Of a DNA stretch of 64,000 nt, positions 37,744-46,850 are shown one piece after another. Origin of the DNA: Sulfitobacter sp. SK011 (GTDB lineage: Bacteria > Pseudomonadota > Alphaproteobacteria > Rhodobacterales > Rhodobacteraceae). Positions within the stretch are counted from its first letter, which is position 1; each line of letters starts with the position of its first letter. Position numbers and translations under genes: made by a program. The notes below the pieces were generated by a model. The model saw only the letters and a program-made list of their open reading frames with translations, made no database searches and was not told where the DNA came from. The stretch spans positions 1 to 64,000 of the forward strand of contig NZ_CP025803.1 of assembly GCF_003352065.1 (NCBI RefSeq), written 5' to 3'.

Positions 37744-39225
37744 ATGTTCCACCTACGCTCACTATTTCTTGGTGCCAGTGCTGCGGCGCTGATTGCCGGG
37801 GCCGCCACGGCACAGCAAACTGACATCACAGTCGCACTTCAGCTGGAGCCACCGCATCTGGACCCGACATCAGCCGCCGCTGGTGCCATTGATTCGGTTC
37901 TTTATTCTAATGTGTTCGAAGGTCTGACCCGGTTCATGGGCGATGGGTCCATTGTGCCGGGGTTAGCTTCTTCATGGGAAATCTCTGAAGATGGCCTGAC
38001 CTATACCTTCAAACTGCATGACGGCGTCAAATTTCACGATGGCACCACAATGGACGCCGAGGATGTGAAATTCAGCCTTGACCGGATTGGCGCAGAAGAT
38101 AGCGCGAATGCCCAAAAGGCGCTTTATGCCGCGATTTCAGAGGTTAATGTGATTGACCCGCTGACGGTTGAGGTGAAGCTGTCTGAGCCCAACGGGAGTA
38201 TGCTGTTTAACCTCGCATGGGGTGACGCGGTGATCGTGGCCCCCGAAAGCATCGAGAACATCAAGCAAAATCCAATCGGTACCGGTGCGTTCAAGTTCGA
38301 CAGCTGGGCTCAGGGTGACAAGATTGAGCTTTCAAAGAACCCTGACTATTGGGGCACACCTGCGAAACTCGACAAGGCCACGTTCAAATTCATCTCTGAT
38401 CCGACAGCGGCCTTTGCTGCAATGATGGCCGAAGACGTTGATGTCTTTTCACAATTTCCAGCCCCCGAAAACCTGCCACAGTTTGAGGCTGATCCAAGGT
38501 TTCAGGTGCTGATCGGATCGACCGAAGGGGAAACGATCCTGTCCACCAACAACAAGATGGCACCTTTTGACAATGTCAAAGTCCGCGAGGCCATCGCCCA
38601 TGCGATTGACCGTCAGGCGATCATTGATGGTGCAATGTTCGGGTATGGCACCCCCATCGGAACTCATTTTGCCCCGCACAACCCGGCCTATATCGATCTG
38701 ACCGGGATGAGCAGTTTTGACCCTGAAAAGGCCAAGGCGCTGCTGGCTGAGGCAGGGTTTCCGGACGGGTTTGAGACCACGCTTGATCTGCCCCCGCCTT
38801 CTTATGCGCGGCGCGGCGGTGAGATCATTGCAGCCCAACTGGCCGCAGTCGGCATCAAGGCCGAAATTCGCAATGTCGAATGGGCGCAATGGCTGGAAAC
38901 TGTGTTTAAAGGCAAGAATTTTGGCCTGACCATCGTCAGCCATACCGAGCCAATGGACATCGGAATTTATGCAAAGCCGGATTACTATTTCCAGTACGAC
39001 AATCCCGCGTTCCAAGAATTGATGACCAAGCTGAACAGCACCACAGACGATGCGATGCGGACCCAGATGATGGCAGACGCCCAGCGCATGATTTCCGAGG
39101 ATTACGTGAATGGTTATCTGTTTCAACTGGCGGCAACGTCGGTGGCCAAGGCAGGCGTTCAAGGGTTGTGGAACAACGCGCCGACACAGGCAACTGATCT
39201 GACAGCGGTAAGCTGGGCCGAGTAA
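37744..39225 (+). CDS. Peptide-type ABC transporter substrate-binding protein
   Basis: 493-aa periplasmic protein. Signal peptide MFHLRSLFLGASAAALIAGA with cleavage after ATA-Q. The mature sequence contains YTFKLHDGVKFHDGTTMDAEDV, the signature of the DppA/OppA family. ATG at 37744 has GGGAG in front; the open frame extends further upstream but without a signal peptide. Presumed partner of the permease/ATPase genes at 41472-44829, from which it is separated by two unrelated genes. Confidence 0.9.
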   Translation: MFHLRSLFLGASAAALIAGAATAQQTDITVALQLEPPHLDPTSAAAGAIDSVLYSNVFEGLTRFMGDGSIVPGLASSWEISEDGLTYTFKLHDGVKFHDGTTMDAEDVKFSLDRIGAEDSANAQKALYAAISEVNVIDPLTVEVKLSEPNGSMLFNLAWGDAVIVAPESIENIKQNPIGTGAFKFDSWAQGDKIELSKNPDYWGTPAKLDKATFKFISDPTAAFAAMMAEDVDVFSQFPAPENLPQFEADPRFQVLIGSTEGETILSTNNKMAPFDNVKVREAIAHAIDRQAIIDGAMFGYGTPIGTHFAPHNPAYIDLTGMSSFDPEKAKALLAEAGFPDGFETTLDLPPPSYARRGGEIIAAQLAAVGIKAEIRNVEWAQWLETVFKGKNFGLTIVSHTEPMDIGIYAKPDYYFQYDNPAFQELMTKLNSTTDDAMRTQMMADAQRMISEDYVNGYLFQLAATSVAKAGVQGLWNNAPTQATDLTAVSWAE

Positions 39226-39289
39226 GCCACGGCGCACAATGAAGGGGCCCTGCACGCGTGGGGCCCTGCCGCCGTCGGAGTAAAAAAGC

Positions 39290-40258
39290 TTGGCTGATCC
39301 TTTCACCCCTTCCCCGGAACTTGCCGCGATTGCGACGCGGTGGATCAAGGCCTATTCAGCCAGACGTTCCGTCGCGGCAGCCAATCTGCTCTCCTCCTCC
39401 AAGGCACTGACTTACATCGGGTCGGATGAAGGCGAGTTGTTCAAAGGGGATACGCTGCGCGAGACGTTTGAGAAGTATTCGGATGATCAGGCCGTTCTGT
39501 TGCCCGAGAATATCAAGGCAACAGGGTATGAGGCAGGTGATTTCGGCTGGGCCTATACCACGCTCACCATACATTCGCCCGAGGCAAACCTGCGGGTCGC
39601 CTTTCGCAATACCTTTATCTTCACCATGGAAGACGGTGTTTGGCGGATCGTGCATATCCACAACTCCAACCCAAAACCCAACCTCGAAGCCATGGGATAC
39701 GAGTTGGGACGGTTCGAGGATTTGCTGGACGCCGCGCGTGCCGAACGTGTGGAAAGCACCCAGACCGGGATAGCCTCGGTCATGTTCACAGACATTGTCG
39801 ACAGTACTGCTCTGGCCTCTGCCGCGGGTGATCACCGATGGAACTGGATCGTGACGGAACATATTGGTTCGATCACCCAGCAGATACAGACCGAAGGCGG
39901 CACAATGGTCAAATCGCTTGGGGACGGGACGCTGTCGACCTTCGCATCGGCGGGTGCCGCGATGCGGACCGCGATTGCGATCCAACGGGGGATGGTCGCG
40001 CAGACGGACGAACCGAAACTGCGCATCCGGATCGGAATCCATACCGGTGATGTCATCCAGAACGAAGGTGACTTTGTCGGTACGGTCGTGAACAAGGCTG
40101 CGCGTGTTGCGGCAACCTGCGATCCGGGAAACATCAGAGTGTCAGAGGCAACGCGCGTCATGGTAGGCGACGCCGATGGCTTCAACTTCGTTGATCCGGT
40201 AGAGGTGCCGTTGAAGGGCCTCAAGGGTGAGCATCTCATACATTCCCTTGTTTGGTAG
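39290..40258 (+). CDS. Class III adenylate/guanylate cyclase with SnoaL/NTF2-like domain
   Basis: 322-aa cytoplasmic protein. Residues 1-135 look like a SnoaL/NTF2-type ligand pocket (DGVWRIVHIHNSNP at its end). Residues 160-320 form a class III cyclase domain: VMFTDIVDST (metal Asp), VKSLGDGTLSTF, RIGIHTGDVI and VNKAARVA. It should make a cyclic nucleotide, possibly in response to a small ligand. The start is TTG at 39290, with GGAG ribosome site; the next in-frame ATG would remove much of the N-terminal domain. It lies 64 bases after the binding-protein gene. Confidence 0.82.
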   Translation: MADPFTPSPELAAIATRWIKAYSARRSVAAANLLSSSKALTYIGSDEGELFKGDTLRETFEKYSDDQAVLLPENIKATGYEAGDFGWAYTTLTIHSPEANLRVAFRNTFIFTMEDGVWRIVHIHNSNPKPNLEAMGYELGRFEDLLDAARAERVESTQTGIASVMFTDIVDSTALASAAGDHRWNWIVTEHIGSITQQIQTEGGTMVKSLGDGTLSTFASAGAAMRTAIAIQRGMVAQTDEPKLRIRIGIHTGDVIQNEGDFVGTVVNKAARVAATCDPGNIRVSEATRVMVGDADGFNFVDPVEVPLKGLKGEHLIHSLVW

Positions 40259-40270
40259 CTAACACACCGG

Positions 40271-41383
40271 TTACGAAACGCGTTGTGTCAGCAGGTAAAC
40301 GGCATCCTTAACCTGATCCCGCACCGCCCCCTCACGCGGCGCATCGCGCAATGTGGTGAACCAATGATCGGGCGGGTTCTTGCCGCGCCGGTTGCCATCA
40401 AAGCGCAAGCCTCGCAGCACTGTTTCAGCGCTTTCGGGAAGGTGATCCGGTATATCTTGCCCATTCAGAATGCCCCAAACTCCGGTCCATAGCCGTCCGA
40501 CGGACCAAGGGTTGTATCCACCACCGCCAAGCACCAAAAGCCGGGGCGCGAGGCCCATGAGGCTGCGCAGGATATCCCAATGGGCATTGTTGCTAAGGCA
40601 GAGGTGAGACAGCGGATCTTCTTCAACCCCGTCTGCACCACACAGGAAAACGAGGGCCTCAGGGGCAAAGGCGGTCACCTTTGGGACGATCAATGTGTCT
40701 CTGACAAAAGCCATTTCGCTGTCGTTGAACCCGCGCGGCACGGGCAAGTTCAAGGCATTGCCGCCGCCATCGTTTTCCAGCGCACCACTGCGCGGCCACA
40801 GACGGTCTTCGTGCACGGAAATCAACAGGCAATCGGGATCGCCGCCAAAGCCAACCTCAACCCCATCGGGATGGTGTGCGTCGATATCGACATAGGCGAT
40901 GCGCCGCACACCGTGACTGCGCAGGCTGAGCATTGCAAGAACCGGGTCGTTCAAATAGCAAAACCCGTTCGCCCGGTCCGGCATACCATGGTGCGTGCCG
41001 CCTGCCGGATTATAGATCACACCACCGTCGCGCAGCAGTTCCCCCGCCAGAATTGACCCGCCCGCCGCCGTTGCGGGCCTGCGAAAAATCTCCGGGAACA
41101 CTGGATTGGTGACGCTTCCGATATCATGGCGCGTCAAATCTTCTGCGGTTGCGGCCTGCGCTGCCTCAACTCTTTGCAATGCGCCGATGTAATCTGACGT
41201 ATGCCACCTTGTCAGCGCCGCAGGTTTGGCGCGGGGCGAGGTGATAAATTGCTCTTTCGGAAGCCACCCCAAAGCCCGGGTGAGGTCCATCACCGTTGAC
41301 ATACGCGGCACCCGCAACGGGTGCCACCGCCCATAGCTTGAGCCACGGAAAATCTCATGTCCAATGAAAGCAGGATGCTGCAT
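40271..41383 (-). CDS. Histone deacetylase-family amidohydrolase (AcuC-like)
   Basis: 370-aa zinc deacetylase. GGTHHGMPDRANGFCYLND (catalytic His pair), YVDIDAHHPDGVE (zinc Asp/His), FLCGADGVEEDPLS (zinc Asp) and LGGGGYNPWSVGRLW (transition-state Tyr) are all present. Bacterial members deacetylate acetyl-lysine proteins (AcuC), acetylpolyamines or other amides. Lies on the opposite strand inside the ABC transporter locus, which fits a small-molecule amide role, but AcuC is the closest by motif. Confidence 0.85.
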   Translation of the reverse strand: MQHPAFIGHEIFRGSSYGRWHPLRVPRMSTVMDLTRALGWLPKEQFITSPRAKPAALTRWHTSDYIGALQRVEAAQAATAEDLTRHDIGSVTNPVFPEIFRRPATAAGGSILAGELLRDGGVIYNPAGGTHHGMPDRANGFCYLNDPVLAMLSLRSHGVRRIAYVDIDAHHPDGVEVGFGGDPDCLLISVHEDRLWPRSGALENDGGGNALNLPVPRGFNDSEMAFVRDTLIVPKVTAFAPEALVFLCGADGVEEDPLSHLCLSNNAHWDILRSLMGLAPRLLVLGGGGYNPWSVGRLWTGVWGILNGQDIPDHLPESAETVLRGLRFDGNRRGKNPPDHWFTTLRDAPREGAVRDQVKDAVYLLTQRVS

Positions 41384-41471
41384 GAGGCAAACCTAACGCG
41401 GTCCGGTCAAATTGCCAGCCACAGTGATCGCAGTCTGGACGCCCCTGCGCTGTGCGCCTAACGTCACAGTA

Positions 41472-42419
41472 ATGCTCAGATATGCACTCAAACGCCTTCT
41501 TTCATTATTGATCAGCCTTGCCGTCGCATCGCTGGTAATCTTTGCCGTGATCGAAGTCGCGCCGGGCGATCCGGCGTCATTCATGCTTGGGATCAATGCC
41601 CAGCCTGAAACGCTTGCCGCGCTGCGGACTGAACTGGGGCTCGATGTCTCCAAGGTGCAGCGCTACATCGCCTGGGTTGGCGGTATGATGACAGGTGATT
41701 TTGGCACCTCCTATACCTATCGCACACCAGTGATCGACATGGTTTCAGGCCGATTATGGGTGTCGTTGCCTTTGGCGCTTTATGCTTTGGCGCTGAGCAC
41801 ATTGATTGCTTTTCCCGCAGGTATCTTTGCCGCGTCCCGGCGGGGTCAGGCGGGCGATATCGGGGTCATGGGGGCCACGCAGCTTGGCGTTGCGGTGCCG
41901 AATTTCTGGTTTGCGATGATTCTGGTCCTGATCTTTGCAATCAATCTGCGGTGGTTCGCGGCAGGTGGTTTTGTCGGTTGGGACAAAGGGTTCTGGGCTG
42001 GCCTGCACGGCCTGACACTGCCTGCCGTCGCCCTCGCGCTGCCCCAGGCGGCGATCCTTGCGCGTGTCATGCGGTCGTCATTGTTGGATGTATTGGGCGA
42101 AGATTTCATGCGAACTGCCCGCGCCAAGGGTCTGAGCGCCCGGCAGGCGCTTTGGCGGCACGGGCTGCGCAACGCACTGATCCCTGTTTTGACCATTATC
42201 GGGTTGCAGTTTTCGTTCCTGCTGGCCGGTTCCATCATCATCGAACAGGTGTTTTACCTGCCCGGGCTGGGACGGTTAGTGTTTCAGGCGATTTCTGCCC
42301 GCGATCTGATCGTCGTGGAATCGGTCGTCATGTTGCTGGTGTTTTCGGTGATCATGGTGAATTTCCTCGTTGATCTGGCCTATGCCGCCGTGGACCCTCG
42401 TCTGAGGTCCCGCACATGA
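41472..42419 (+). CDS. ABC transporter permease, DppB-type
   Basis: 315-aa inner-membrane protein with six helices; MLRYALKRLLSLLISLAVAS at the start and VAPGDPASFMLG near residue 38 are typical of DppB/OppB. The EAA loop (RTARAKGLSARQALWRHGLRNALIP) is present. The frame opens at 41412, but ATG at 41472 gives the normal N-terminus. Stop overlaps the next gene by 4 bases. First gene of the permease-ATPase operon. Confidence 0.9.
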   Translation: MLRYALKRLLSLLISLAVASLVIFAVIEVAPGDPASFMLGINAQPETLAALRTELGLDVSKVQRYIAWVGGMMTGDFGTSYTYRTPVIDMVSGRLWVSLPLALYALALSTLIAFPAGIFAASRRGQAGDIGVMGATQLGVAVPNFWFAMILVLIFAINLRWFAAGGFVGWDKGFWAGLHGLTLPAVALALPQAAILARVMRSSLLDVLGEDFMRTARAKGLSARQALWRHGLRNALIPVLTIIGLQFSFLLAGSIIIEQVFYLPGLGRLVFQAISARDLIVVESVVMLLVFSVIMVNFLVDLAYAAVDPRLRSRT

Positions 42420-43231
42420 AACGCAATCTGATCATTGGCGGTCTGCTTACGGCAGTTTTCGTTCTGGCCGCCCTTATCAGCTTTGTCTGGACACCTTTTG
42501 ACCACGCCGCACTGAATATTCCAAATAAACTGAAAAGCCCCGGTGGTGCGCATCTGTTTGGAACGGACCATTTTGGTCGCGATATCCTGAGCATGATCAT
42601 GGTCGGCGCACGCACGTCTATCGCCGTGGCGTTGGTGGCGGTGGGCATCGGCATGGGCCTTGGTGTGCCGCTGGGCCTTTGGGCCGCCGCGCGACAAGGG
42701 ACATGGATGGATGAACTGATCATGCGTGGCAATGACCTGGTCTTTGCCTTTCCCAGCCTTGTGATTGCAATCCTGATCACTGCGGTTTTTGGGGCCGGGG
42801 CGATAAACGCGATCATCGCCATCGGTATTTTCAACATCCCCGTCTTTGCGCGGATCACGCGGGGTGCGGCACTGTCACTGTGGCAACGTGAATTCATCCT
42901 TGCTGCCCGTGTGGCGGGCAAATCGGCAGCCCGCATTTCTGCGGAGCATATCCTGCCAAATGTGACCAACCTGTTGATTGTCCAAGGGACGATCCAATTC
43001 TCACTCGGCATTCTGGCAGAGGCAGGCCTCAGCTATGTCGGCCTTGGTGCGCAACCGCCGACACCTTCTTGGGGGCGCATGCTGGCCGACGCCCAGACAC
43101 TGGTAAGCATCGCACCGCATATGGCGCTGGTCCCCGGCCTTGCAATCATCTTTACGGTTCTGGGATTGAACCTCATGGGCGACGGATTGCGCGACTATCT
43201 TGACCCCAGGTTGCGGGTGACGCGGGTATGA
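42416..43231 (+). CDS. ABC transporter permease, DppC-type
   Basis: 271-aa inner-membrane protein, DppC/OppC class: HLFGTDHFGRDILSMIMVGA and AARVAGKSAARISAEHILPN (EAA loop). Shorter than usual DppC (about 300 aa) because the N-terminal cytoplasmic segment is brief. Overlaps both neighbours by 4 bases, so it is translationally coupled. Confidence 0.9.
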   Translation: MKRNLIIGGLLTAVFVLAALISFVWTPFDHAALNIPNKLKSPGGAHLFGTDHFGRDILSMIMVGARTSIAVALVAVGIGMGLGVPLGLWAAARQGTWMDELIMRGNDLVFAFPSLVIAILITAVFGAGAINAIIAIGIFNIPVFARITRGAALSLWQREFILAARVAGKSAARISAEHILPNVTNLLIVQGTIQFSLGILAEAGLSYVGLGAQPPTPSWGRMLADAQTLVSIAPHMALVPGLAIIFTVLGLNLMGDGLRDYLDPRLRVTRV

Positions 43232-44829
43232 GCCTGCTTGAGATCACCAACATGTCCCTGTCTATTCATGGCATCCATATTTTGAACGACATCACTATAT
43301 CTGTTGGTGCCGGAGAAATTGTTGCAATCACCGGTGAAAGCGGTTCCGGCAAATCCATGACCGCACTTGCGACGATGCAACTGCTGCCCAAAGGTGCCAC
43401 CACCACAGGTCAGATCATGCTGGGTGATCAGGAGCTGACCAATCTGGATGAACCCGCCCTGTGCGCCATTCGCGGTAATGATGTCGGCATGGTGTTTCAG
43501 GAACCGATGACAGCATTGAATCCCGTCCAGACCATCGGACAGCAGGTGGCCGAAACACTCCGCATCCATGACAGAACAATGACACGTCAGGACGCAGAAC
43601 AACGCGCGGCAGAAACGCTGACGCGCGTTGGTTTGCCGCAAGACCGTTTTCCTCTGTCACGGTTCCCGCATGAGCTCAGCGGCGGGCAGCGCCAGCGGGT
43701 TGTCATCGCAATGGCCATCACCTTGCGGCCGCGCCTGTTGATCGCCGATGAACCGACAACCGCACTTGATGTCACCACGCAGGCTCAGATTCTCGACCTG
43801 CTTAAAAAGCTTGCTCAAGAGGACGGTATGGGGCTTCTGATGATCACCCATGATCTGGCCGTGGTTGCGGATATGGCTGATCGCATCGTGGTTATGCGCG
43901 CTGGTGAAGTGGTCGAACAAGGCGAGACACAGACGCTTTTGCGCACCATGCAGCACCCCTATACCAAGATGTTGTTTGCCGCCTCTGGCCATATGGTCAC
44001 CCTACCCAAGGTGACCGATACACACCAATTGCTCGACGTGAGAAACGTCACACGCGATTATCGTCTGCCCCGCACAACGCTGTTTGGCGCGCCCGGATCA
44101 TTTCGGGCTGTCAACGACGTCTCGTTTACCATCGCGCGGGGGGAACGCCTTGGTCTGGTAGGGGAATCAGGCTGTGGGAAATCCACGCTCACCCGCGCCC
44201 TGCTGGGGCTGGAACAGATCCAATCCGGCAGCATCACTTTGGACGGCGAGCCGGTGTTCACCGGTGCCAAACCGAACCTCGCAGTGCGCCGCAAGATGCA
44301 GGTTGTTTTCCAAGACCCGTTCGGCAGCTTCAATCCGCGCCACCGGGTTGATCGACTGATTACCGAACCCTTCCATCTATTGCGCGAGCCACCGCAAGGT
44401 GCAGACCGTGTCAGAGCCATAGACGCCGCGTTGACTGCCGTTGGTCTGGCCGCAAAGGACGCCACAAAATACATCCACGAATTTTCTGGCGGACAACGGC
44501 AACGCATCGCGATCGCCCGCGCCCTGATCATTCGCCCGGACCTTATCTTGTTTGATGAAGCGGTCAGCGCACTGGACGTCTCCGTGCGGGCCCAGATCCT
44601 CGATCTGCTGGCAGACCTTTGTGAAGCTTACAAGCTGACCTATCTGTTCATCTCACATGATCTGTCTGTGGTGCGCACAATCACTGACCGCGTCTTGGTC
44701 ATGAAGGCGGGCGAGATTGTGGAACAGGGCGAAACTCAATCCCTTTTTGAAAACCCCCAACACCCCTATACCAAGGCGCTGATCGCGGCTGCACCGGTGC
44801 TGCCAGATCTGTCGCGAAAAACGGCATGA
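43228..44829 (+). CDS. Fused dipeptide-type ABC ATPase (DppD-DppF)
   Basis: 533 aa with two complete ATPase domains. First (1-255): GESGSGKSMT, ABC signature LSGGQRQRVVIAMA, LLIADEPTTALD. Second (about 270-533): GESGCGKSTLTR, FSGGQRQRIAIARA, LILFDEAVSALD. It powers import through the two permeases. The fusion replaces separate D and F subunits. Overlaps the DppC-like gene by 4 bases. Confidence 0.92.
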   Translation: MSLLEITNMSLSIHGIHILNDITISVGAGEIVAITGESGSGKSMTALATMQLLPKGATTTGQIMLGDQELTNLDEPALCAIRGNDVGMVFQEPMTALNPVQTIGQQVAETLRIHDRTMTRQDAEQRAAETLTRVGLPQDRFPLSRFPHELSGGQRQRVVIAMAITLRPRLLIADEPTTALDVTTQAQILDLLKKLAQEDGMGLLMITHDLAVVADMADRIVVMRAGEVVEQGETQTLLRTMQHPYTKMLFAASGHMVTLPKVTDTHQLLDVRNVTRDYRLPRTTLFGAPGSFRAVNDVSFTIARGERLGLVGESGCGKSTLTRALLGLEQIQSGSITLDGEPVFTGAKPNLAVRRKMQVVFQDPFGSFNPRHRVDRLITEPFHLLREPPQGADRVRAIDAALTAVGLAAKDATKYIHEFSGGQRQRIAIARALIIRPDLILFDEAVSALDVSVRAQILDLLADLCEAYKLTYLFISHDLSVVRTITDRVLVMKAGEIVEQGETQSLFENPQHPYTKALIAAAPVLPDLSRKTA

Positions 44830-44854
44830 CATCATCTGTGGAGAGGACGGGTCC

Positions 44855-45718
44855 ATGCACATCCTGGTAAACGGCGTCCGGCTGTTCGTTGATGTAGAAG
44901 GGGCTGGACTTGTTGCCGAGGGCTCTGTGATGCGTGAAAAGCCCACAATGATCTTGCTGCATGGTGGGCCTGGTGCTGACCATTCCATCTTTAAACCGGC
45001 ATTTTCACAGCTGTCCGATTTGGCCCAGATTATCTATGTCGATCACCGTGGCAATGGACGCAGTGAAGACGGCGATCCAAAGCATTGGACGTTAGACCAA
45101 TGGGCTGACGATTTATTTGCCCTTTGCCAAACGCTGGGCATCAAAGAGCCGATCATCTTTGGCGCGTCCTTTGGCGGCTTTGTAGCACAGGCATATGCCA
45201 CGAAATATCCCGGACATCTGCGCGCATTGATCCTCGCTGCGACCACGGCCCATGTGGATTTTGAAACCATCTTTGCCGCTTTTGGCCGAATTGCGGGCCC
45301 CCTTGCCGGACAGGTCGCACGCGCCTACTGGAGTGGTCCAACACCGGAACGCCGCCAAGCCTACTTTGAAAACTGCTTGCCTCACTATTCTGTCGCGCCT
45401 CCAGACTCGGACATGATGCAACGGATGACGGTAAAGAACCCTGTTGCAATGCACTTCAACGGGCCCAACAATGAAATGGGCCGCTTCGATTTTCGTGCTG
45501 CGTTGAACCGTCTGACCTGCCCGATATTGATCCTTTCAGGCGACCGTGACCCAATGATGCCGGTGCCCTTCAGCGATGTTTTGCTGACCAGCCTTGGCAA
45601 CGCCCGCGCAACGCATCACACTTTGCCTGACGCGGGGCATTTACTTGAGTATGATCAGCCTGAGGTATTCTTTGCCCACCTGCGCCGCTTCATATCGGAG
45701 GACATAGCATGCGATTGA
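44855..45718 (+). CDS. Alpha/beta hydrolase, proline-iminopeptidase-like
   Basis: 287 aa: LLHGGPGADHSIF (oxyanion loop near 35), YVDHRGNGRS near 62, nucleophile Ser105 in FGASFGGFV, acid in ILSGDRDPM near 230 and His in DAGHLLEYD near 262. The HGGPG motif is typical of S33 proline iminopeptidases and related amidases or esterases. It sits 25 bases after the ATPase gene, so imported peptides may be its substrate. Its stop overlaps the SDR gene by 10 bases. Confidence 0.8.
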   Translation: MHILVNGVRLFVDVEGAGLVAEGSVMREKPTMILLHGGPGADHSIFKPAFSQLSDLAQIIYVDHRGNGRSEDGDPKHWTLDQWADDLFALCQTLGIKEPIIFGASFGGFVAQAYATKYPGHLRALILAATTAHVDFETIFAAFGRIAGPLAGQVARAYWSGPTPERRQAYFENCLPHYSVAPPDSDMMQRMTVKNPVAMHFNGPNNEMGRFDFRAALNRLTCPILILSGDRDPMMPVPFSDVLLTSLGNARATHHTLPDAGHLLEYDQPEVFFAHLRRFISEDIACD

Positions 45719-46455
45719 CCGGAAAAACCGCCATTGTCACCGGGGGTGCCTCTGGATTTGGGGCAGGGATCGTAAGGCGGTTCCTGCAAGAAGGTGCAAA
45801 GGTGATGGTCGCCGATATCAACGCTGATGCTGCCACGCAAATGGCCCGTGAAATGGGAGATCACGCGATCGCATGCACGGTTGATGTTGGGGACGGGGCC
45901 TCAGTCAACGCGATGGCGAGAGCCGCAATTGATGCCTGGGGTCACGTTGATGTTTTGGTGAACAACGCAGGGATCACACATTTGCCTGCCCCGATGGAAA
46001 AGGTCAGCGAAGAAGACTTTGATCGGGTGTTCAACGTGAACATGAAGTCGGTTTATCTGACCGCCCGCGCACTGGTGCCCCATATGAAGGAGCGCGGCAA
46101 AGGGGCCATCTTGAACATCGCCTCTACGGCTGGTGTCTCACCCCGGCCCCGGCTGAATTGGTACAATGCATCCAAGGGTTGGATGATCACGGCAACCAAG
46201 ACAATGGCGGTCGAACTTGCCCCGGATGGCGTGCGTGTGAATGCGCTGAACCCGGTTGCGGGCGAAACGCCACTGCTCAAGAGCTTTATGGGCGAGGACA
46301 CACCAGAAATGCGGGCCAAGTTTCTGGCAACCATCCCGTTGGGCCGTTTTTCGCAGCCCGAGGATCTGGGCAATGCCGCCCTGTTCCTTTGCTCGGATGA
46401 AGCCAGCATGATCACCGGCGTGGCCATGGAAGTGGACGGAGGGCGCTGCATATGA
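45709..46455 (+). CDS. Short-chain dehydrogenase/reductase (SDR)
   Basis: 248-aa NAD(P)-dependent oxidoreductase: TGGASGFGAGI (cofactor loop, residues 11-21), NNAG near 86, and catalytic Ser/Tyr/Lys in NIASTAGVSPRPRLNWYNASK. Typical classical SDR length. Its substrate is unknown. Coupled to both neighbours by overlaps (10 bases upstream, 4 bases downstream). Confidence 0.88.
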   Translation: MRLTGKTAIVTGGASGFGAGIVRRFLQEGAKVMVADINADAATQMAREMGDHAIACTVDVGDGASVNAMARAAIDAWGHVDVLVNNAGITHLPAPMEKVSEEDFDRVFNVNMKSVYLTARALVPHMKERGKGAILNIASTAGVSPRPRLNWYNASKGWMITATKTMAVELAPDGVRVNALNPVAGETPLLKSFMGEDTPEMRAKFLATIPLGRFSQPEDLGNAALFLCSDEASMITGVAMEVDGGRCI

Positions 46456-46802
46456 AAGCGGTAAATCTGGCCGAAAAGCTGGCGCAGATCAGCACCCATT
46501 GGGATCCGCATGTTGTTGCAGATTACAATGAGAACGACATTATGGTGGTCAAGTTTCAGGGTGAGTTTCCATTTCACCTGCATGAGGATACCGATGATTT
46601 TTTCATGGTGCTCAAAGGTGAAATGATCATGGATCTTGAGGGGGCATCGCATGTCGTCAAAACTGGCGAGGTTTTCATCGTGCCCAAGGGCGTGACGCAT
46701 CGCCCGCGTGCCGCCCAGGAATGCGAGGTCCTGTTGATTGAACCCAAAGGCGTCCCTAACACAGGTGATCCTGCTACTGCAGCAGCCAAGCCGCGTCTTT
46801 AA
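46452..46802 (+). CDS. Cupin-domain protein
   Basis: 116-aa single cupin: FPFHLHEDTDDFFMVLKGEM (first metal motif, two His and Glu-like residues) and GEVFIVPKGVTHRPRA (second motif, His). A small metal-binding enzyme or sensor. Overlaps the SDR gene by 4 bases and ends the hydrolase-SDR-cupin run. Confidence 0.85.
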   Translation: MKAVNLAEKLAQISTHWDPHVVADYNENDIMVVKFQGEFPFHLHEDTDDFFMVLKGEMIMDLEGASHVVKTGEVFIVPKGVTHRPRAAQECEVLLIEPKGVPNTGDPATAAAKPRL

Positions 46803-46824
46803 TTCACCCTTTTCTAAATACCGA
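46803..46824 (+). repeat. 22-base intergenic motif, copy 2
   Basis: TTCACCCTTTTCTAAATACC followed by GA, directly after the cupin stop codon and 26 bases before the P1 peptidase ATG. 20 of 22 bases match the copy at 34986. Confidence 0.6.
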
Positions 46825-46850
46825 TCATCCTTATCAACAGGCACCGCCAT

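Noticed and set aside
39244..39269. GGGGCCCTGC direct repeat as a mobile-element target duplication
   Set aside because: The two copies are only 6 bases apart and can also form a GC-rich hairpin after the binding-protein gene; no element lies between them.
38449..39348. 299-aa open frame opposite the ABC binding-protein gene
   Set aside because: Shadow; the plus-strand gene has a signal peptide and family signature.
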